The notes below the pieces were generated by a model, which saw nothing but the letters and a program-made list of their open reading frames with translations, made no database searches and was not told where the DNA came from. Shown piece by piece: positions 51,684 through 62,399 of a stretch of 64,000 nt of DNA (its first letter is position 1; each line of letters starts with the position of its first letter). This DNA is from Siccirubricoccus deserti. Its GTDB lineage: Bacteria; Pseudomonadota; Alphaproteobacteria; Acetobacterales; Acetobacteraceae. Both the position numbers and the translations under genes were made by a program. Location of the stretch: the NCBI RefSeq assembly GCF_014283215.1, contig NZ_JACOMF010000027.1, forward strand, positions 1-64,000. Direction: 5' to 3'.

Positions 51684-52430
51684 GTGACAGTTCAGATGGC
51701 GGTCGTCCTGCTCGGGGCGGCCTGTGCCGGCTTCGTGCAGGGGATTTCCGGCTTCGCCTTCGGCCTGGTGGCCATGGCCTTCTGGTCCTGGGTGCTGGAG
51801 CCCGCGGTGGCCGGCCCGCTGGTGGTGTTCTGCTCGATCATCGGCCAGGGCATGGGGTTGCGGCTGCTGCGGCTTTCCGCCGTGCCGAAGGCGATTCCCT
51901 TCATCCTTGGCGGGCTGGTCGGCGTGCCGCTTGGCGTGCTGCTGCTGCCGATGGTCGACCCACGGCTGTTCCAGGTGGGGCTCGGCGCGCTGCTGCTGCT
52001 GTGGTGCCCGGCGATGCTGCTGGCGGCGCGGCTGCCGCGCATCCACCATGGCGGGCGCTGGGCGGATGGGTTGGCCGGCGGGCTGGGCGGGGTGATGGGC
52101 GGGCTGGGCGGGCTGCCGGGGCCGATCCCAACCCTCTGGTGCGTGTTGCGCGGCTGGGACCGCCACACCCAGCGCAGCGTCTTCCAGCTGGTGTTCCTGA
52201 CGATGCACGTCACCACCATGACCGGATACCTGCTGACCGGCACCATCACGGCGGAGGAAGCCTGGATGTTCCCGGTGATGGCACCGGTGGTGATCGCCGC
52301 GGCGCTGCTGGGCGCCGCCGCCTACCACCGGCTGGGCGACATCGGCTTCCAGCGCATCGTGCTGGGCCTGCTCGCGGCCTCGGGCGCGATGCTGCTGGCG
52401 GCGAGCCTGCCGAAGCTGCTGGGCTATTGA
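51684..52430 (+). CDS. TauE/SafE-family anion exporter
   Basis: A 248-residue membrane protein with about seven to eight hydrophobic segments. GAACAGFVQGISGFAFGLVA is the first TauE/SafE repeat and GGVMGGLGGLPGPIPTLWCV the second. Members export sulfite or sulfonates or take up organosulfur anions. The start is a GTG with GGGGCGG upstream. It is divergent from the hydroxyacid dehydrogenase with 85 bp between, so a shared control region is possible. Confidence 0.88.
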   Translation: MTVQMAVVLLGAACAGFVQGISGFAFGLVAMAFWSWVLEPAVAGPLVVFCSIIGQGMGLRLLRLSAVPKAIPFILGGLVGVPLGVLLLPMVDPRLFQVGLGALLLLWCPAMLLAARLPRIHHGGRWADGLAGGLGGVMGGLGGLPGPIPTLWCVLRGWDRHTQRSVFQLVFLTMHVTTMTGYLLTGTITAEEAWMFPVMAPVVIAAALLGAAAYHRLGDIGFQRIVLGLLAASGAMLLAASLPKLLGY

Positions 52431-53309
52431 GCCGACCCGGATGATCCTGCCCGGCACCGGGCGGGACCTCTGCTCGCAGCCGGCCGTCCCGGGCACTCCC
52501 CACCCGATGCACGTGGCCATGGAGGAGCGCGGCTGTCCCGTCTTGCACCGGGAGCGTCATGGCCGGGCGGTGCGCCGGCTCCTCCGCATTGCCCCGCCCG
52601 GCCGCCGGGGCCTGGGACTTGCCATGGGGCGCCTGCGCGAACGCGCCGGCGAGGTCATGGCGTCCAAGCCGACGCCGGCCGGCTGAGCGGCCTGATCTGG
52701 TTGAGGGTCGTGAGCGGATGGCGATGAGCCCGCCAGCGCACCGGCGAGCCGGCCACCGCCGGAGAGGTTCGGCGGCTTCAGGTGCCACCACCAGATCCAG
52801 AGCCCGCGCAGCGGATGGACCGGATGGCGGTGGTGCCGGCGCCGCTCTTCACCTCCTCCGCCTTCCTCGGCGCTGCGGTCGCGCTCGTCATGATCTTTCG
52901 GCCGAGACGTGGTGCGGGAATCGGCGCCGGCGTTCGTCGGCATGCGGCACGGCGCCTGCCATGGCATGCCGGACCAGTGCATCGAGCAGCGGCCGTGGCG
53001 ATATCTGGCCGATCCTATCGGCCAGGGTCAGGCGCTGGGGGGGCGACGCCCGCCCGGGCGTGGCGGGGCGTGAACGCCACGTAGCGTGTATTCAGTCAAT
53101 AAACGATTAATCACAGGGGATTGGCGCTCAGGCAGGACCGCAATCCGCTGTAAGGTGACCGGTGTGCTGTGGCGGGAAGACGCCACCCTGCATCCGCACC
53201 GCCCGGCGTGTCTTGCCGTATTCTCCAAAGGCTGCATACGATCTCTCTTGCCAAACCTGTGCGCGCCTGATTCTCTGCGGCGGGATTGGGGTATGGGGGT
53301 TCGGGCAGC
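52431..53309. other. 879-bp region without a convincing gene
   Basis: The largest gap in the window. A plus-strand frame at 52441-52686 (81 residues, including HVAMEERGCPVLHRERHGRA) is the most plausible small protein but has no family and no clear ribosome-binding site. From about 53085 the sequence becomes AT-richer (GTATTCAGTCAATAAACG and ATTAATCACAGG), likely the ftsB promoter area. Nothing else could be identified. Confidence 0.35.
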
Positions 53310-53639
53310 ATGTCCTTCGGCCGAGCGCTGAAGCGGAAAGCGCGGGAGGCGGTGTTGCCGCTCGGCTTCATCGCGCTGTGCGGCTATTTCGCCTGGCACT
53401 CCATGCATGGCGACTACGGGCTGCTGGCGCGGGAGCGGCGGCTGGAGGATCTCGCCGCCGCGCGCGCCACGCTGGCCCGGGCCGAGGCCGAGCGCGAGGC
53501 CATGGAGCGCCGTGTCAGCGGCCTGCGGGGCGACCACATCGATCGTGACCAGCTGGACGAGAGGGCGCGCACCCTGCTCAACCTCGTCGGCAAGGACGAA
53601 ATCGTCATTCCCTACGAGCCGGGCCGCCGGCTCTACTGA
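53310..53639 (+). CDS. ftsB: FtsB/DivIC-family septum formation initiator
   Basis: A 109-residue bitopic protein: one membrane segment (VLPLGFIALCGYFAWHS), a coiled coil (RERRLEDLAAARATLARAEA and onward), and a short C-terminal DERARTLLNLVGKDEIVI typical of alphaproteobacterial FtsB. It links FtsL/FtsQ in the divisome. In this class ftsB often stands just ahead of the pyruvate dehydrogenase genes, as here. The start is preceded by GGGGG rather than a perfect ribosome-binding site. Confidence 0.88.
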   Translation: MSFGRALKRKAREAVLPLGFIALCGYFAWHSMHGDYGLLARERRLEDLAAARATLARAEAEREAMERRVSGLRGDHIDRDQLDERARTLLNLVGKDEIVIPYEPGRRLY

Positions 53640-53965
53640 TCGCCTTCCGGCGACCCTCCCGCCCACCTGCGTCCTGTCGGCAGCCGCTGCGTGGTGCCGC
53701 TTATGGAAAGCTGCGCGGGGCCTGCGCGGCGCTTTACCGAAATTTCGTCAGCCTGCCTGTGCCCTGCGGGACTGTTGCGCGTGGTTGCCGCGGGGTGTGA
53801 GGTCGCCGCAATGTCTCGATAACTTAGATTCAGTTAATCGTCGTATTGCATTGCACAAGAACGATTTTTTCCTCCTCGGCGAATGCGAATTCCCGCTGCC
53901 GTTCGCTTGAAGACCGACAGTGTCCCGCGTAAGTCGGAACAACGGAGACCGACGGGGAGGTTGAG
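53640..53965 (+). promoter_or_regulatory. leader region of the pyruvate dehydrogenase operon
   Basis: About 326 bp without a gene. From 53815 to 53875 it is AT-rich (TAACTTAGATTCAGTTAATC, GATTTTTTCC), the likely promoter of pdhA. The ribosome-binding site GGGGAGG is eight bases before the ATG at 53966. No operator dyad stands out. Confidence 0.45.
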
Positions 53966-54994
53966 ATGGCCCAGGCAGCGGACACTGCAGGCGCCAAGCG
54001 GCGCACGCGGGCGACGAAGGAGCCCGCCATGTCGCGCGAGCAGCTGCTCCAGGCATATCACGACATGCTGCTGATCCGCCGTTTCGAGGAGAAGGCCGGC
54101 CAGCTCTACGGCATGGGGCTGATCGGCGGCTTCTGCCATCTCTACATCGGCCAGGAAGCGGTGGTGGTGGGCATGCAGGCCTGCCTCGAGCCCGGCGACC
54201 AGGTCATTACCTCCTATCGCGACCACGGCCACATGCTCGCCACGGGCATGGAGGCGCGCGGCGTCATGGCGGAGCTGACGGGGCGCATCGGCGGCTATTC
54301 CAAGGGGAAGGGCGGCTCGATGCACATGTTCAGCCGCGAGAAGGGCTTCTACGGCGGCCATGGCATCGTCGGCGCGCAGGTCTCGCTCGGCACCGGCCTC
54401 GCCTTCTCCAACTGGTACCGGGAAGCGAAGAACGTCTCGCTGACCTATTTCGGCGAGGGCGCCTCCAACCAGGGCCAGGTGTTCGAGAGCTTCAACCTGG
54501 CGGCGCTGATGAAGCTGCCGAACATCTTCATCATCGAGAACAACAAATACGGCATGGGCACCAGCGTGGAGCGCGCCAGCGCCTCGCGCGACCTGTCGAA
54601 GAACGCCTCCCCCTGGGGCATTCCTGGCGAGCAGGTGAACGGCATGGACGTGATGGCGGTGAAGGAGGCAGGCGAGCGCGCCGTCGCCCACTGCCGCGCC
54701 GGCAACGGCCCTTATCTGCTGGAGATGAAGACCTACCGCTACCGCGGCCATTCGATGTCCGACCCGGCCAAGTACCGCACCCGCGAGGAGGTGCAGAAGA
54801 TGCGCGAGCAGTCCGACCCGATCGAGACTGCGCGCAAGGCGTTGCTCGATCAGGGCGGGACCGAGGCCGAGCTCAAGCGGATCGATGACGAGGTGAAGGC
54901 CATCGTCCAGGACGCCGCCGATTTCGCTCAGACGAGTCCGGAGCCGGATGAGCGCGAGCTCTGGACCGATGTGCTGATCGAGGAGGCCCGCTGA
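53966..54994 (+). CDS. pdhA: pyruvate dehydrogenase E1 component, alpha subunit
   Basis: A 342-residue E1-alpha. [33 protein letters not shown] and the thiamin-diphosphate motif [20 protein letters not shown] ending NN are present, with the phosphorylation-loop-like [13 protein letters not shown] typical of this type. It decarboxylates pyruvate together with PdhB. Start ATG 53966 has a strong ribosome-binding site. pdhB begins one base after the stop. Confidence 0.97.
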   Translation: MAQAADTAGAKRRTRATKEPAMSREQLLQAYHDMLLIRRFEEKAGQLYGMGLIGGFCHLYIGQEAVVVGMQACLEPGDQVITSYRDHGHMLATGMEARGVMAELTGRIGGYSKGKGGSMHMFSREKGFYGGHGIVGAQVSLGTGLAFSNWYREAKNVSLTYFGEGASNQGQVFESFNLAALMKLPNIFIIENNKYGMGTSVERASASRDLSKNASPWGIPGEQVNGMDVMAVKEAGERAVAHCRAGNGPYLLEMKTYRYRGHSMSDPAKYRTREEVQKMREQSDPIETARKALLDQGGTEAELKRIDDEVKAIVQDAADFAQTSPEPDERELWTDVLIEEAR

Positions 54995-54995
54995 G

Positions 54996-56426
54996 ATGGG
55001 CGTGCAGATCCTGATGCCGGCACTTTCCCCGACCATGACGGAGGGCAAGCTGTCCCGCTGGCTGAAGAAGGAGGGCGACGCGGTGAAATCCGGCGACGTG
55101 ATCGCCGAGATCGAGACCGACAAGGCGACCATGGAAGTCGAGGCGGTGGATGAGGGCACGCTGACCCGGATACTGGTGCCCGAGGGTACCGAGGGCGTCT
55201 CGGTCAACAGCCCGATCGCCGAACTCGATGGTGGCGGCGCCAATGGCGCGCGGCCGCAGGCCCCCGGCCACGACACCGCCATGCCGCAGCAGCCCGCCCC
55301 GCCGGCCGCCGCCAGCTCCGCGGTGGGCGAGGTGGCCAAACAGGCCGAGGATCACGGCGCCGTCGCGGCTCGTGGTCAGGCGCGCGGCGAGGGCGCGGCC
55401 AAGGCCGGAGAGGCCGCCGCTGCCCCGGAAAAGGATTGGGGACCGACCAAGCCGATCACCGTGCGCGAGGCGCTGCGTGACGCCATGGTGGCGGAGATGC
55501 GGGCCGACGCCGATGTCTTCCTGATGGGCGAGGAGGTCGCGCAATACCAGGGTGCCTACAAGATCAGCCAGGGGCTGCTGGATGAGTTCGGCCCGCGGCG
55601 GGTGATCGACACGCCGATCACCGAGCATGGCTTCACCGGCATGGCGGTGGGCGCGGCGATGACCGGCCTCAAGCCAATCGTCGAGTTCATGACCTTCAAC
55701 TTCTCCATGCAGGCGATCGACCAAATCATCAACAGCGCCGCCAAGACGCTGTACATGAGCGGCGGCCAGCTCGGCTGCCCGATCGTCTTCCGCGGCCCGA
55801 ACGGCGCCGCGGCGCGGGTCGCGGCGCAGCATTCGCAATGCTACGCCAGCTGGTACGCGCATGTGCCGGGATTGAAGGTGGTGGCGCCCTGGTCCGCGGC
55901 CGATGCCAAGGGTCTGCTGCGGGCGGCGATCCGTGACCCCAACCCGGTCATCGTGCTGGAGAACGAGATTCTCTACGGCCAGAGCTTCGAATGCCCGGTC
56001 GCCGAGGATTTCGTACTGCCGATCGGCCAGGCGAAGATCGAGCGCGCCGGCAAGGACGTGACCATCGTCGCCTATTCCATCGCCGTCGGCTGGGCGATGC
56101 AGGCGGCGGAGGAGCTGGCGCAGCAGGGGATCGAGGCGGAGGTGATCAACCTGCGCTCGATCCGTCCGCTGGATGCCGCGACCATCGCCGCCTCGGTGAA
56201 GCGGACCAACCGGCTGGTGACGGTGGAGGAAGGCTGGCCCTATGCCAATATCGGCACCGAGGTGGCCATGCAGGTCATCGAGGCCGCCTTCGACTGGCTG
56301 GACGCGCCGCCGGTTCGGGTCACCGGCAAGGACATCCCGATGCCCTATGCGGCCAACCTTGAGAAGCTGGCGCTGCCGACCGTCGCCGACATTGTCGGTG
56401 CGGTGAAGCGCGTGACCTACAAGTAA
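54996..56426 (+). CDS. pdhB: pyruvate dehydrogenase E1 component, beta subunit with N-terminal lipoyl domain
   Basis: A 476-residue E1-beta carrying an extra lipoyl domain (residues 1-80, [15 protein letters not shown] with the lipoylated lysine), then an Ala/Pro-rich linker to about 140, then a normal E1-beta body ([52 protein letters not shown]). Lipoyl-bearing E1-beta is a known alphaproteobacterial trait. Its lipoyl domain is nearly identical to that of PdhC, so the two copies may recombine or be kept alike by gene conversion. Confidence 0.97.
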   Translation: MGVQILMPALSPTMTEGKLSRWLKKEGDAVKSGDVIAEIETDKATMEVEAVDEGTLTRILVPEGTEGVSVNSPIAELDGGGANGARPQAPGHDTAMPQQPAPPAAASSAVGEVAKQAEDHGAVAARGQARGEGAAKAGEAAAAPEKDWGPTKPITVREALRDAMVAEMRADADVFLMGEEVAQYQGAYKISQGLLDEFGPRRVIDTPITEHGFTGMAVGAAMTGLKPIVEFMTFNFSMQAIDQIINSAAKTLYMSGGQLGCPIVFRGPNGAAARVAAQHSQCYASWYAHVPGLKVVAPWSAADAKGLLRAAIRDPNPVIVLENEILYGQSFECPVAEDFVLPIGQAKIERAGKDVTIVAYSIAVGWAMQAAEELAQQGIEAEVINLRSIRPLDAATIAASVKRTNRLVTVEEGWPYANIGTEVAMQVIEAAFDWLDAPPVRVTGKDIPMPYAANLEKLALPTVADIVGAVKRVTYK

Positions 56427-56438
56427 GGGGCGGGATCG

Positions 56439-57779
56439 ATGGCAACCAACATCCTGATGCCGGCGCTCTCGCCCACCATGACCGAGGGTACGCTGTCGCG
56501 CTGGCTGAAGAAGGAAGGCGACCAGGTCAAGGCCGGCGACATCATCGCCGAAATCGAGACCGACAAGGCCACGATGGAAGTCGAGGCGGTGGACGAGGGC
56601 GTGCTGGGCAAGATCCTGGTCGGCGATGGCACCCAGGGCGTCAAGGTGAACGACCCGATCGCGGTGCTGGTCGAGCCGGGCGAGGCAGTGCCGAGTGGCG
56701 GCGCCAAGGCGCCCGAGCCGGCGCAATCCGCCAGCGCCGCCCCAGCGATCGAGGCGGTGAAAGAGGCCGGCGGCAAGGTCGCCGGTGCCGCCGAGCAGCC
56801 GGTCCCGGCTCCGGCAGCAAGTGCCTCGCCGAGCCCGCAGCCGCAGCCGCCGAAGGCCAATGGCCATGCCGGCGGCGAGCGCATCTTCGTCTCGCCGCTG
56901 GCGAAGCGGATGGCGCAGCAGGCCGGGCTCGACCTTGGCGGGCTTACCGGCAGCGGCCCAGCCGGGCGCATCGTCAAGGCGGATGTCGAGGCGGCGTTGG
57001 CCAAGGGGCCGGCCCCTGCGCCCGCGGCAGCCGCACCGGCCCCGGCCGCGAAGCCGGCCGCACCCGCTCCGGTTGTGACCGCGCCGCACACGGCGGTGCC
57101 GAACAGCACCATCCGCAAGGTCATTGCCCGGCGGCTGTCGGAATCGAAGCAGACCATCCCGCATTTCTACGTGACGATGGATTTCGAGATCGACGCGCTG
57201 CTGAAGCTGCGCGCCGACCTCAACGCGAAATCGCCGAAAGATGGCCCGGCCAGCTTCAGGCTCTCGGTCAACGACCTGGTGATCAAGGCTGTGGCGGCTG
57301 CGCTGCGGCGCTTCCCCGATGTCAACGCCATGTGGACCGAGGATGCCATCCTGCAGTTCCAGGACGTCGACATCTCGGTCGCCGTCTCGACGCCGACCGG
57401 GCTGATCACGCCGATCATCCGCAAGGCGGACCAGAAGGGCCTCTCGACCATCAGCAACGAGATGAAGGACCTCGCCACCCGGGCCAAGACCGGCAAGCTG
57501 AAACCGGAGGAATTCCAGGGCGGCGGCTTCTCCATCTCGAATATGGGGATGTATGGCGTGCGCGAGTTCAGCGCCATCATCAACCCGCCACAGGCCGGCA
57601 TCCTCGCGGTCGCCGCCGGGGAGAAGCGGCCGGTGGTGAAGGACGGCCAGCTTGCCGTCGCCACGGTCATGACCTGCACCCTCTCGGTCGACCACCGCGT
57701 CATCGACGGCGCGCTGGCGGCGGAGTTCATGCAGGCGCTGAAGGGCGTGGTGGAGGATCCGCTGAGCCTGATGCTGTGA
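56439..57779 (+). CDS. pdhC: pyruvate dehydrogenase E2, dihydrolipoamide acetyltransferase
   Basis: A 446-residue E2 with one lipoyl domain (1-80), linker, peripheral subunit-binding domain (about 148-185, [19 protein letters not shown] then [15 protein letters not shown]), a second Ala/Pro linker, and a catalytic domain ending in [20 protein letters not shown], where the histidine and aspartate act. It forms the core of the complex and transfers acetyl to CoA. Its stop overlaps the GTG start of the VOC gene. Confidence 0.97.
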   Translation: MATNILMPALSPTMTEGTLSRWLKKEGDQVKAGDIIAEIETDKATMEVEAVDEGVLGKILVGDGTQGVKVNDPIAVLVEPGEAVPSGGAKAPEPAQSASAAPAIEAVKEAGGKVAGAAEQPVPAPAASASPSPQPQPPKANGHAGGERIFVSPLAKRMAQQAGLDLGGLTGSGPAGRIVKADVEAALAKGPAPAPAAAAPAPAAKPAAPAPVVTAPHTAVPNSTIRKVIARRLSESKQTIPHFYVTMDFEIDALLKLRADLNAKSPKDGPASFRLSVNDLVIKAVAAALRRFPDVNAMWTEDAILQFQDVDISVAVSTPTGLITPIIRKADQKGLSTISNEMKDLATRAKTGKLKPEEFQGGGFSISNMGMYGVREFSAIINPPQAGILAVAAGEKRPVVKDGQLAVATVMTCTLSVDHRVIDGALAAEFMQALKGVVEDPLSLML

Positions 57780-58120
57780 TCGACCACGTCTCGATCACCG
57801 TGCCCGATCTGGCCGCTGCCGCACGCTTCTATGATGCGGTGATGGCGGCGCTTGGTGTGGCGGTGGTCGGGCGCAGCGCAGAATGGGTCGGTTATGGGCT
57901 GCGGGCCGATGCGGCGCATCCGGGGCGTAGCTATCTCTCGGTCCGCGCCGGGCCGCGGCCGGAGGCGGCAGCCTCCTGGCAGGCCGGGATCGCCGCGGGC
58001 GGGGCGGATGACGGGCCGCCCGGCCTGCGCCCCCATTACCACCCGGAGTATTTCGCCGCCTTCCTGCGCGACCCCGCGGGGAACCGCATCGAGGTGGTCT
58101 GCCACGAGGCAAGGTCATGA
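57776..58120 (+). CDS. VOC-superfamily (glyoxalase-like) protein
   Basis: A 114-residue single-domain VOC protein beginning at GTG 57776, overlapping pdhC (GTGA). [20 protein letters not shown] opens the fold, and [20 protein letters not shown] then IEVVCHE closes it with the usual metal-ligand histidine and glutamate. Substrate unknown. Both ends overlap neighbours, so it is translated with the pyruvate dehydrogenase operon; a role clearing a reactive by-product is a guess. Confidence 0.85.
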   Translation: MIDHVSITVPDLAAAARFYDAVMAALGVAVVGRSAEWVGYGLRADAAHPGRSYLSVRAGPRPEAAASWQAGIAAGGADDGPPGLRPHYHPEYFAAFLRDPAGNRIEVVCHEARS

Positions 58121-58599
58121 CCAGCCTCCGCCTGCGCAACGCCACCGAGGCCGACCTGTCGCTGGTGCTGCACTTCGTCCGCGCCCTGGCGGAATACGAG
58201 AAGCTGCTGCACGAGGTGAAGGCGACCGAGGACGACTTCCGCCGCCTGCTGTTCGGCGCACCGCGCCGAGCGGAGGCGATGGTCGCGGAATGGGATGGAG
58301 CGCCCGCGGGCTTCGCCCTCTGGTTCTACAGCGTTTCCACCTTCGACGGCCGGCCGAAGCTCCATGTCGAGGATGTTTTCGTGAACCCGGACCGGCGTGG
58401 CCACGGCATCGGCCGCGCCATCTTCGCCGAGCTGGCGCGCCGGGCGCTGGCCGCCGGCTGCAGCCGGATGGAATGGTCGGTGCTGGACTGGAACGCGCCC
58501 TCCATTGCCTTCTACCGCAGCATCGGCGCGGTGCCGCGCGAGGGCTGGACCCTGCAGCGCCTGAGCGGCGCGGCGCTCGACGCGCTGGCCGCCGGCTAG
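58117..58599 (+). CDS. GNAT-family N-acetyltransferase within the pdh operon
   Basis: A 160-residue acetyltransferase resembling the spermidine/diamine acetyltransferase branch: LRNATEADLSLVLHFVRALA, EYEKLLHEVKATEDDF, KLHVEDVFVNPDRRGHGIGR (acetyl-CoA loop) and WSVLDWNAPSIAFYRSIGA. ATG 58117 overlaps the VOC stop (ATGA). Acceptor unknown. It uses the very product of the complex it is encoded with, acetyl-CoA; that link is only positional. Confidence 0.87.
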   Translation: MTSLRLRNATEADLSLVLHFVRALAEYEKLLHEVKATEDDFRRLLFGAPRRAEAMVAEWDGAPAGFALWFYSVSTFDGRPKLHVEDVFVNPDRRGHGIGRAIFAELARRALAAGCSRMEWSVLDWNAPSIAFYRSIGAVPREGWTLQRLSGAALDALAAG

Positions 58600-58696
58600 G
58601 CAGGCGCATGGCCAGGCCATCTCGCTCCACATACGCCGCAAGCCACCGCCAGCCCCGCGGCCCCGCCGCCACCGCAGTCTTCGGGAGAGTGTGACC

Positions 58697-60097
58697 ATGG
58701 CCGAGCAATCCTTCGACCTGATCGTCCTGGGCGGCGGCCCCGGCGGCTATGTCGCCGCCATCCGCGCGGCGCAGCTCGGCATGAAGACGGCGGTGGTGGA
58801 ACGCGAGCATCTCGGCGGCATCTGCCTCAACTGGGGCTGCATCCCGACCAAGGCGCTGCTGCGCAGCTCTGAGATCAACCACCTGCTGCACACGCTGGAT
58901 GCCTATGGCTTCGCCGCCGACAACATCCGCTTCGACATCGGCAAGATCGTCAAGCGCAGCCGCGCCGTGGCCGGTCAGCTCTCGGGCGGGGTGAAGCACC
59001 TGCTGCGGAAGAACAAGGTCACGGTGTTCGACGGCCATGGCAAGCTGGCCGGCAAGGGCAGGCTCTCGGTCACCAAGGACGGCAAGCCGGTCGCCGACCT
59101 CGCCGCCAAGCACATCATCCTGGCGACCGGCGCCCGCGCCCGGGTGCTGCCGGGGCTGGAGCCGGATGGCAAGCTGGTCTGGACCTACAAGGAAGCCATG
59201 GTCCCGCCCGCCATGCCGAAGCGGCTGATCGTCATCGGCAGCGGTGCCATCGGCGCGGAATTCGCCAGCTTCTACCTCAACCTTGGTGCCGAGGTGACGT
59301 TGGTGGAGGTGTTGGACCGCATCCTGCCGGTGGAGGACGCCGAGATCAGCGGCTTCGTGCAGAAGGCCTTCGCCAAGCAGGGCATGAAGATCCTGACCGG
59401 CGCCAAGGTGCAGGGGCTGCGCAAGGCCGACGACAGCGTGACGGCGGTGATCGAGGCCGGCGGCAAGGTGCAGGAGATCGTCGCGGACCGGGTGATCTCG
59501 GCGGTCGGCATCGTCGGCAATGTCGAGGACATCGGCCTCGAGGGCACCGGGGTGAAGGTCGACCGCGCCCATGTCGTGATCGACGAATGGTGCCGCACCG
59601 GGGAACCAGGGGTCTACGCCATCGGCGACCTCACCGGCCCGCCCTGGCTGGCGCATAAGGCGAGCCATGAGGGAGTGCTCTGCGTCGAGCACATCGCCGG
59701 GCTGAACGAGGTGCATCCGCTGGTGCCGCTGAACATCCCCGGCTGCACCTATTGCCGGCCGCAGGTCGCCAGCGTCGGCCTGACCGAGGCGGCGGCGAAG
59801 GAGGCCGGGCATGCGGTGAAGGTCGGGCGCTTTTCCTTCATCGGCAATGGCAAGGCGATCGCGATGGGTGAGCCGGAGGGGCTGGTCAAGACCGTCTTCG
59901 ACGCCAAGACCGGCGAGCTGCTTGGTGCCCACATGGTTGGGCCCGAGGTCACCGAGATGATCCAGGGCTATACCATCGCCAAGACCATGGAGACCACCGA
60001 GGCCGAGTTGATGGAGACCGTCTTCCCGCACCCGACCATCTCCGAGGCGATGCATGAAGCGGTGCTTGATGCCTATGGCCGGGTGATCCACATGTAG
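58697..60097 (+). CDS. lpdA: dihydrolipoyl dehydrogenase (E3)
   Basis: A 466-residue flavoprotein disulfide reductase: [19 protein letters not shown] binds FAD, the redox-active pair is in [36 protein letters not shown] binds NAD, and [20 protein letters not shown] has the catalytic histidine. It reoxidises lipoyl groups of PdhB and PdhC. ATG 58697 with GGGAGAG upstream is preferred to GTG 58691. It follows the GNAT gene by 97 bp. Confidence 0.96.
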   Translation: MAEQSFDLIVLGGGPGGYVAAIRAAQLGMKTAVVEREHLGGICLNWGCIPTKALLRSSEINHLLHTLDAYGFAADNIRFDIGKIVKRSRAVAGQLSGGVKHLLRKNKVTVFDGHGKLAGKGRLSVTKDGKPVADLAAKHIILATGARARVLPGLEPDGKLVWTYKEAMVPPAMPKRLIVIGSGAIGAEFASFYLNLGAEVTLVEVLDRILPVEDAEISGFVQKAFAKQGMKILTGAKVQGLRKADDSVTAVIEAGGKVQEIVADRVISAVGIVGNVEDIGLEGTGVKVDRAHVVIDEWCRTGEPGVYAIGDLTGPPWLAHKASHEGVLCVEHIAGLNEVHPLVPLNIPGCTYCRPQVASVGLTEAAAKEAGHAVKVGRFSFIGNGKAIAMGEPEGLVKTVFDAKTGELLGAHMVGPEVTEMIQGYTIAKTMETTEAELMETVFPHPTISEAMHEAVLDAYGRVIHM

Positions 60098-60168
60098 CGT
60101 CCTGCCCTCCGGCCTGCGCGGCGTGTCGCTGCGCGGGCCGGGACCGGCAGGCCACTGGAATGCAAGGC

Positions 60169-61107
60169 ATGGCCACCCGTATCGAAATTCGCCATCCCGA
60201 GAAGGCCCATCGGCCCGACAACCCGATCCAGCGGAAGCCTGCCTGGATCCGGGTGAAGGCGCCGACCCACCCGGTCTACCACGAGACCCGGGCGCTGATG
60301 CGCGAGAACCGGCTGGTCACGGTCTGCGAGGAGGCCGCCTGCCCGAATATCGGCGAATGCTGGTCGCAGCGCCACGCCACCATGATGATCATGGGGGAGA
60401 CCTGCACCCGCGCCTGCAGCTTCTGCAATGTGGCGACGGGGCTGCCGAAGGCGCTGGATACCGATGAACCGCGGCGGGTCGCCGAGGCGGTGGCGACGCT
60501 CGGGCTGAGGCATGTGGTGATCACCAGCGTCGACCGCGACGACCTGGAGGACGGCGGCGCCGGGCATTTCGCCCGGACGATCGGCGCCATCCGCGCCGCC
60601 GCGCCGGAGACCACGATCGAGGTGCTGACACCGGATTTTTTGCGCAAGGACGGTGCGCTGGAGGTGGTGGTCGCCGCCCGGCCGGATGTGTTCAACCACA
60701 ATCTGGAAACCGTGCCGAAGCTCTATCCGACCATCCGCCCCGGTGCCCGCTACTACCATTCGCTCAGGCTGCTGGACCGGGTGAAGCAGCTCGATCCCTC
60801 CATCTTCACCAAATCCGGTGTCATGGTCGGGCTCGGCGAGGCGCGGATCGAGGTGCTGCAGGTGATGGATGATTTGCGCTGCGCCGAGGTCGATTTCCTC
60901 ACCATCGGTCAGTATTTGCAGCCGAGCGTGAAGCACGCCGCGGTGGACCGTTTCGTCACGCCCGAAGAGTTCGAGGATTACGCCCGCATGGCGCGCTCCA
61001 AGGGCTTCCTTCTGGTCTCCGCCACGCCGCTGACCCGCAGCAGCTATCATGCCGACCGCGACTTCGCCGCATTGCGCGAGGCGCGCGCCGCCCGGCTGGC
61101 CGCCTGA
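60169..61107 (+). CDS. lipA: lipoyl synthase
   Basis: A 312-residue radical-SAM enzyme that inserts two sulfurs into octanoyl groups to form lipoyl cofactors. [13 protein letters not shown] holds the auxiliary 4Fe-4S cysteines and [16 protein letters not shown] the radical-SAM cluster. [20 protein letters not shown] and [20 protein letters not shown] follow. ATG 60160 is an alternative start three codons upstream. It sits with the complex whose lipoyl domains it modifies. Confidence 0.96.
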   Translation: MATRIEIRHPEKAHRPDNPIQRKPAWIRVKAPTHPVYHETRALMRENRLVTVCEEAACPNIGECWSQRHATMMIMGETCTRACSFCNVATGLPKALDTDEPRRVAEAVATLGLRHVVITSVDRDDLEDGGAGHFARTIGAIRAAAPETTIEVLTPDFLRKDGALEVVVAARPDVFNHNLETVPKLYPTIRPGARYYHSLRLLDRVKQLDPSIFTKSGVMVGLGEARIEVLQVMDDLRCAEVDFLTIGQYLQPSVKHAAVDRFVTPEEFEDYARMARSKGFLLVSATPLTRSSYHADRDFAALREARAARLAA

Positions 61108-61577
61108 TGCCGACGCATGCGGAGAAGCGGATTCTCCGCTACTCGCCCGAACAGCTCTTCGACATGGTGGCGGATGTCCGCCGCTACCCGGAGTTCCTGC
61201 CCTGGTGCGTCGGCGCCCGTGTCATCTCGCACAATGACGACGGGCTGGTGGCGGATCTGACCATCGGCTTCAAGATGTTCCGCGAGAGCTTCCGCAGCGA
61301 GGTGACGCTGGAGCGGCCGCAGCATGTGCATGTGCGCTACCTCAACGGTCCCTTCCGGTACCTGAACAACCACTGGCGCTTCATCCCGCATCCACAGGGC
61401 ACTGAGGTCGATTTCTTCGTCGATTTCGAATTCCGCTCACGGCTGCTGCAGGCGGTGATCGGCACCGTCTTCAACGAGGCGGTGCGGCTGATGGTTCGCG
61501 CCTTCGAGCGCCGGGCGATGCAGCTCTATGGCCGGCCGCAGGCGCCGGGCGCGCCGGTGCCGGCGGCCCAGGGATAG
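61107..61577 (+). CDS. ratA: SRPBCC family protein, RatA / Coq10-like
   Basis: A 156-residue START-type protein: ILRYSPEQLFDMVADVRRYP, EFLPWCVGARVIS and FKMFRESFRSEVTLERPQHV, then FVDFEFRSRLLQAVIGTVFN, typical of the Coq10/RatA family. In alphaproteobacteria it is usually encoded just after lipA. It likely binds ubiquinone; the ribosome-association role named for E. coli RatA is not certain here. Start and lipA stop overlap (TGATG). Confidence 0.9.
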   Translation: MPTHAEKRILRYSPEQLFDMVADVRRYPEFLPWCVGARVISHNDDGLVADLTIGFKMFRESFRSEVTLERPQHVHVRYLNGPFRYLNNHWRFIPHPQGTEVDFFVDFEFRSRLLQAVIGTVFNEAVRLMVRAFERRAMQLYGRPQAPGAPVPAAQG

Positions 61578-61772
61578 AGCAAACTCCGGTCAGGTGGACT
61601 CGGCTGATCAGCGCGATTTGCTTGTCCAGACAAAAGGCTGGGGCGGTTTCCGTGAACCAAGGCGGACAGAAGCCGCTCCAGCAGCCGCCTGGGTCGGCGC
61701 ATCAGCCCCGCTGATCCGCCGCATCAGGCTTTTTCACTGGTTGTCTTGCCGAGGCGGCGGCAGGCTCGGTGC

Positions 61773-62399
61773 ATGTCCTACATCCTCTACGGCGACCGCC
61801 GTTCCGGCTCCGCCACCGTCGAGCTTGCGCTGGCCGAGATCGGCGCCACGGCGGAGCTCCGCCCGGTGTCGATCGACACCAACGCCCAGCTTGCCGAGGA
61901 CTACCACCGCATCAACCCGATGGGCCGGCTGCCCACGCTGATCCTGCCGGATGGCACGGTTGTCACCGAAAGCACCGCCATCCTGCTGACCCTGGAAGCC
62001 CGCCACCCCGAGGCCGGGCTGCTGCCACCTGCCGCCGACCCGGGCCGCGCCCTGGTGCTGCGCTGGATGATGCTGGCGGCAAGCGAGATCTATCCCTGCG
62101 TGACCCGCAGCGACTACCCCGAACGCTTCGGCGCCGAGCTGGAGTCGATCCGCCGCCGCGCCAGGGAGATGGCGCGCGAGTATTGGCAGCTGATCGAGCG
62201 CGAGGCGGTGCCCGCGCCCTTCCTGCTGGGCAACCGCCTCACCCTGGCCGACATCTACCTGGCGGTGCTGTCGCGCTGGATGGGCAATGAGGACTGGATG
62301 CCGGAGCATTGCCCGCGCATCCAGGGGCTTGCCCGGGCGGTGGCGACCAGGCCGCGGCTGGCTTCGGCCTGGTCGCGGCACTTCCCGGTGCCACCATAG
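61773..62399 (+). CDS. glutathione S-transferase family protein
   Basis: A 208-residue protein: YILYGDRRSGSATVELALAE opens the thioredoxin-like domain, NPMGRLPTLILPDGTVVTES supplies the cis-proline and glutathione-binding residues, and LGNRLTLADIYLAVLSRWMG the C-terminal helix. Substrate unknown. About 195 bp of gene-free sequence separate it from ratA. Confidence 0.87.
   Translation: MSYILYGDRRSGSATVELALAEIGATAELRPVSIDTNAQLAEDYHRINPMGRLPTLILPDGTVVTESTAILLTLEARHPEAGLLPPAADPGRALVLRWMMLAASEIYPCVTRSDYPERFGAELESIRRRAREMAREYWQLIEREAVPAPFLLGNRLTLADIYLAVLSRWMGNEDWMPEHCPRIQGLARAVATRPRLASAWSRHFPVPP

Noticed and set aside
54873-57695. 940-residue minus-strand open frame across pdhB and pdhC
   Set aside because: An antisense artefact of high third-position GC in the pyruvate dehydrogenase genes; the product is low-complexity and matches nothing.
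58115-60091. 658-residue minus-strand open frame opposite lpdA
   Set aside because: Histidine/leucine-rich antisense frame without a domain; lpdA on the plus strand is unambiguous.
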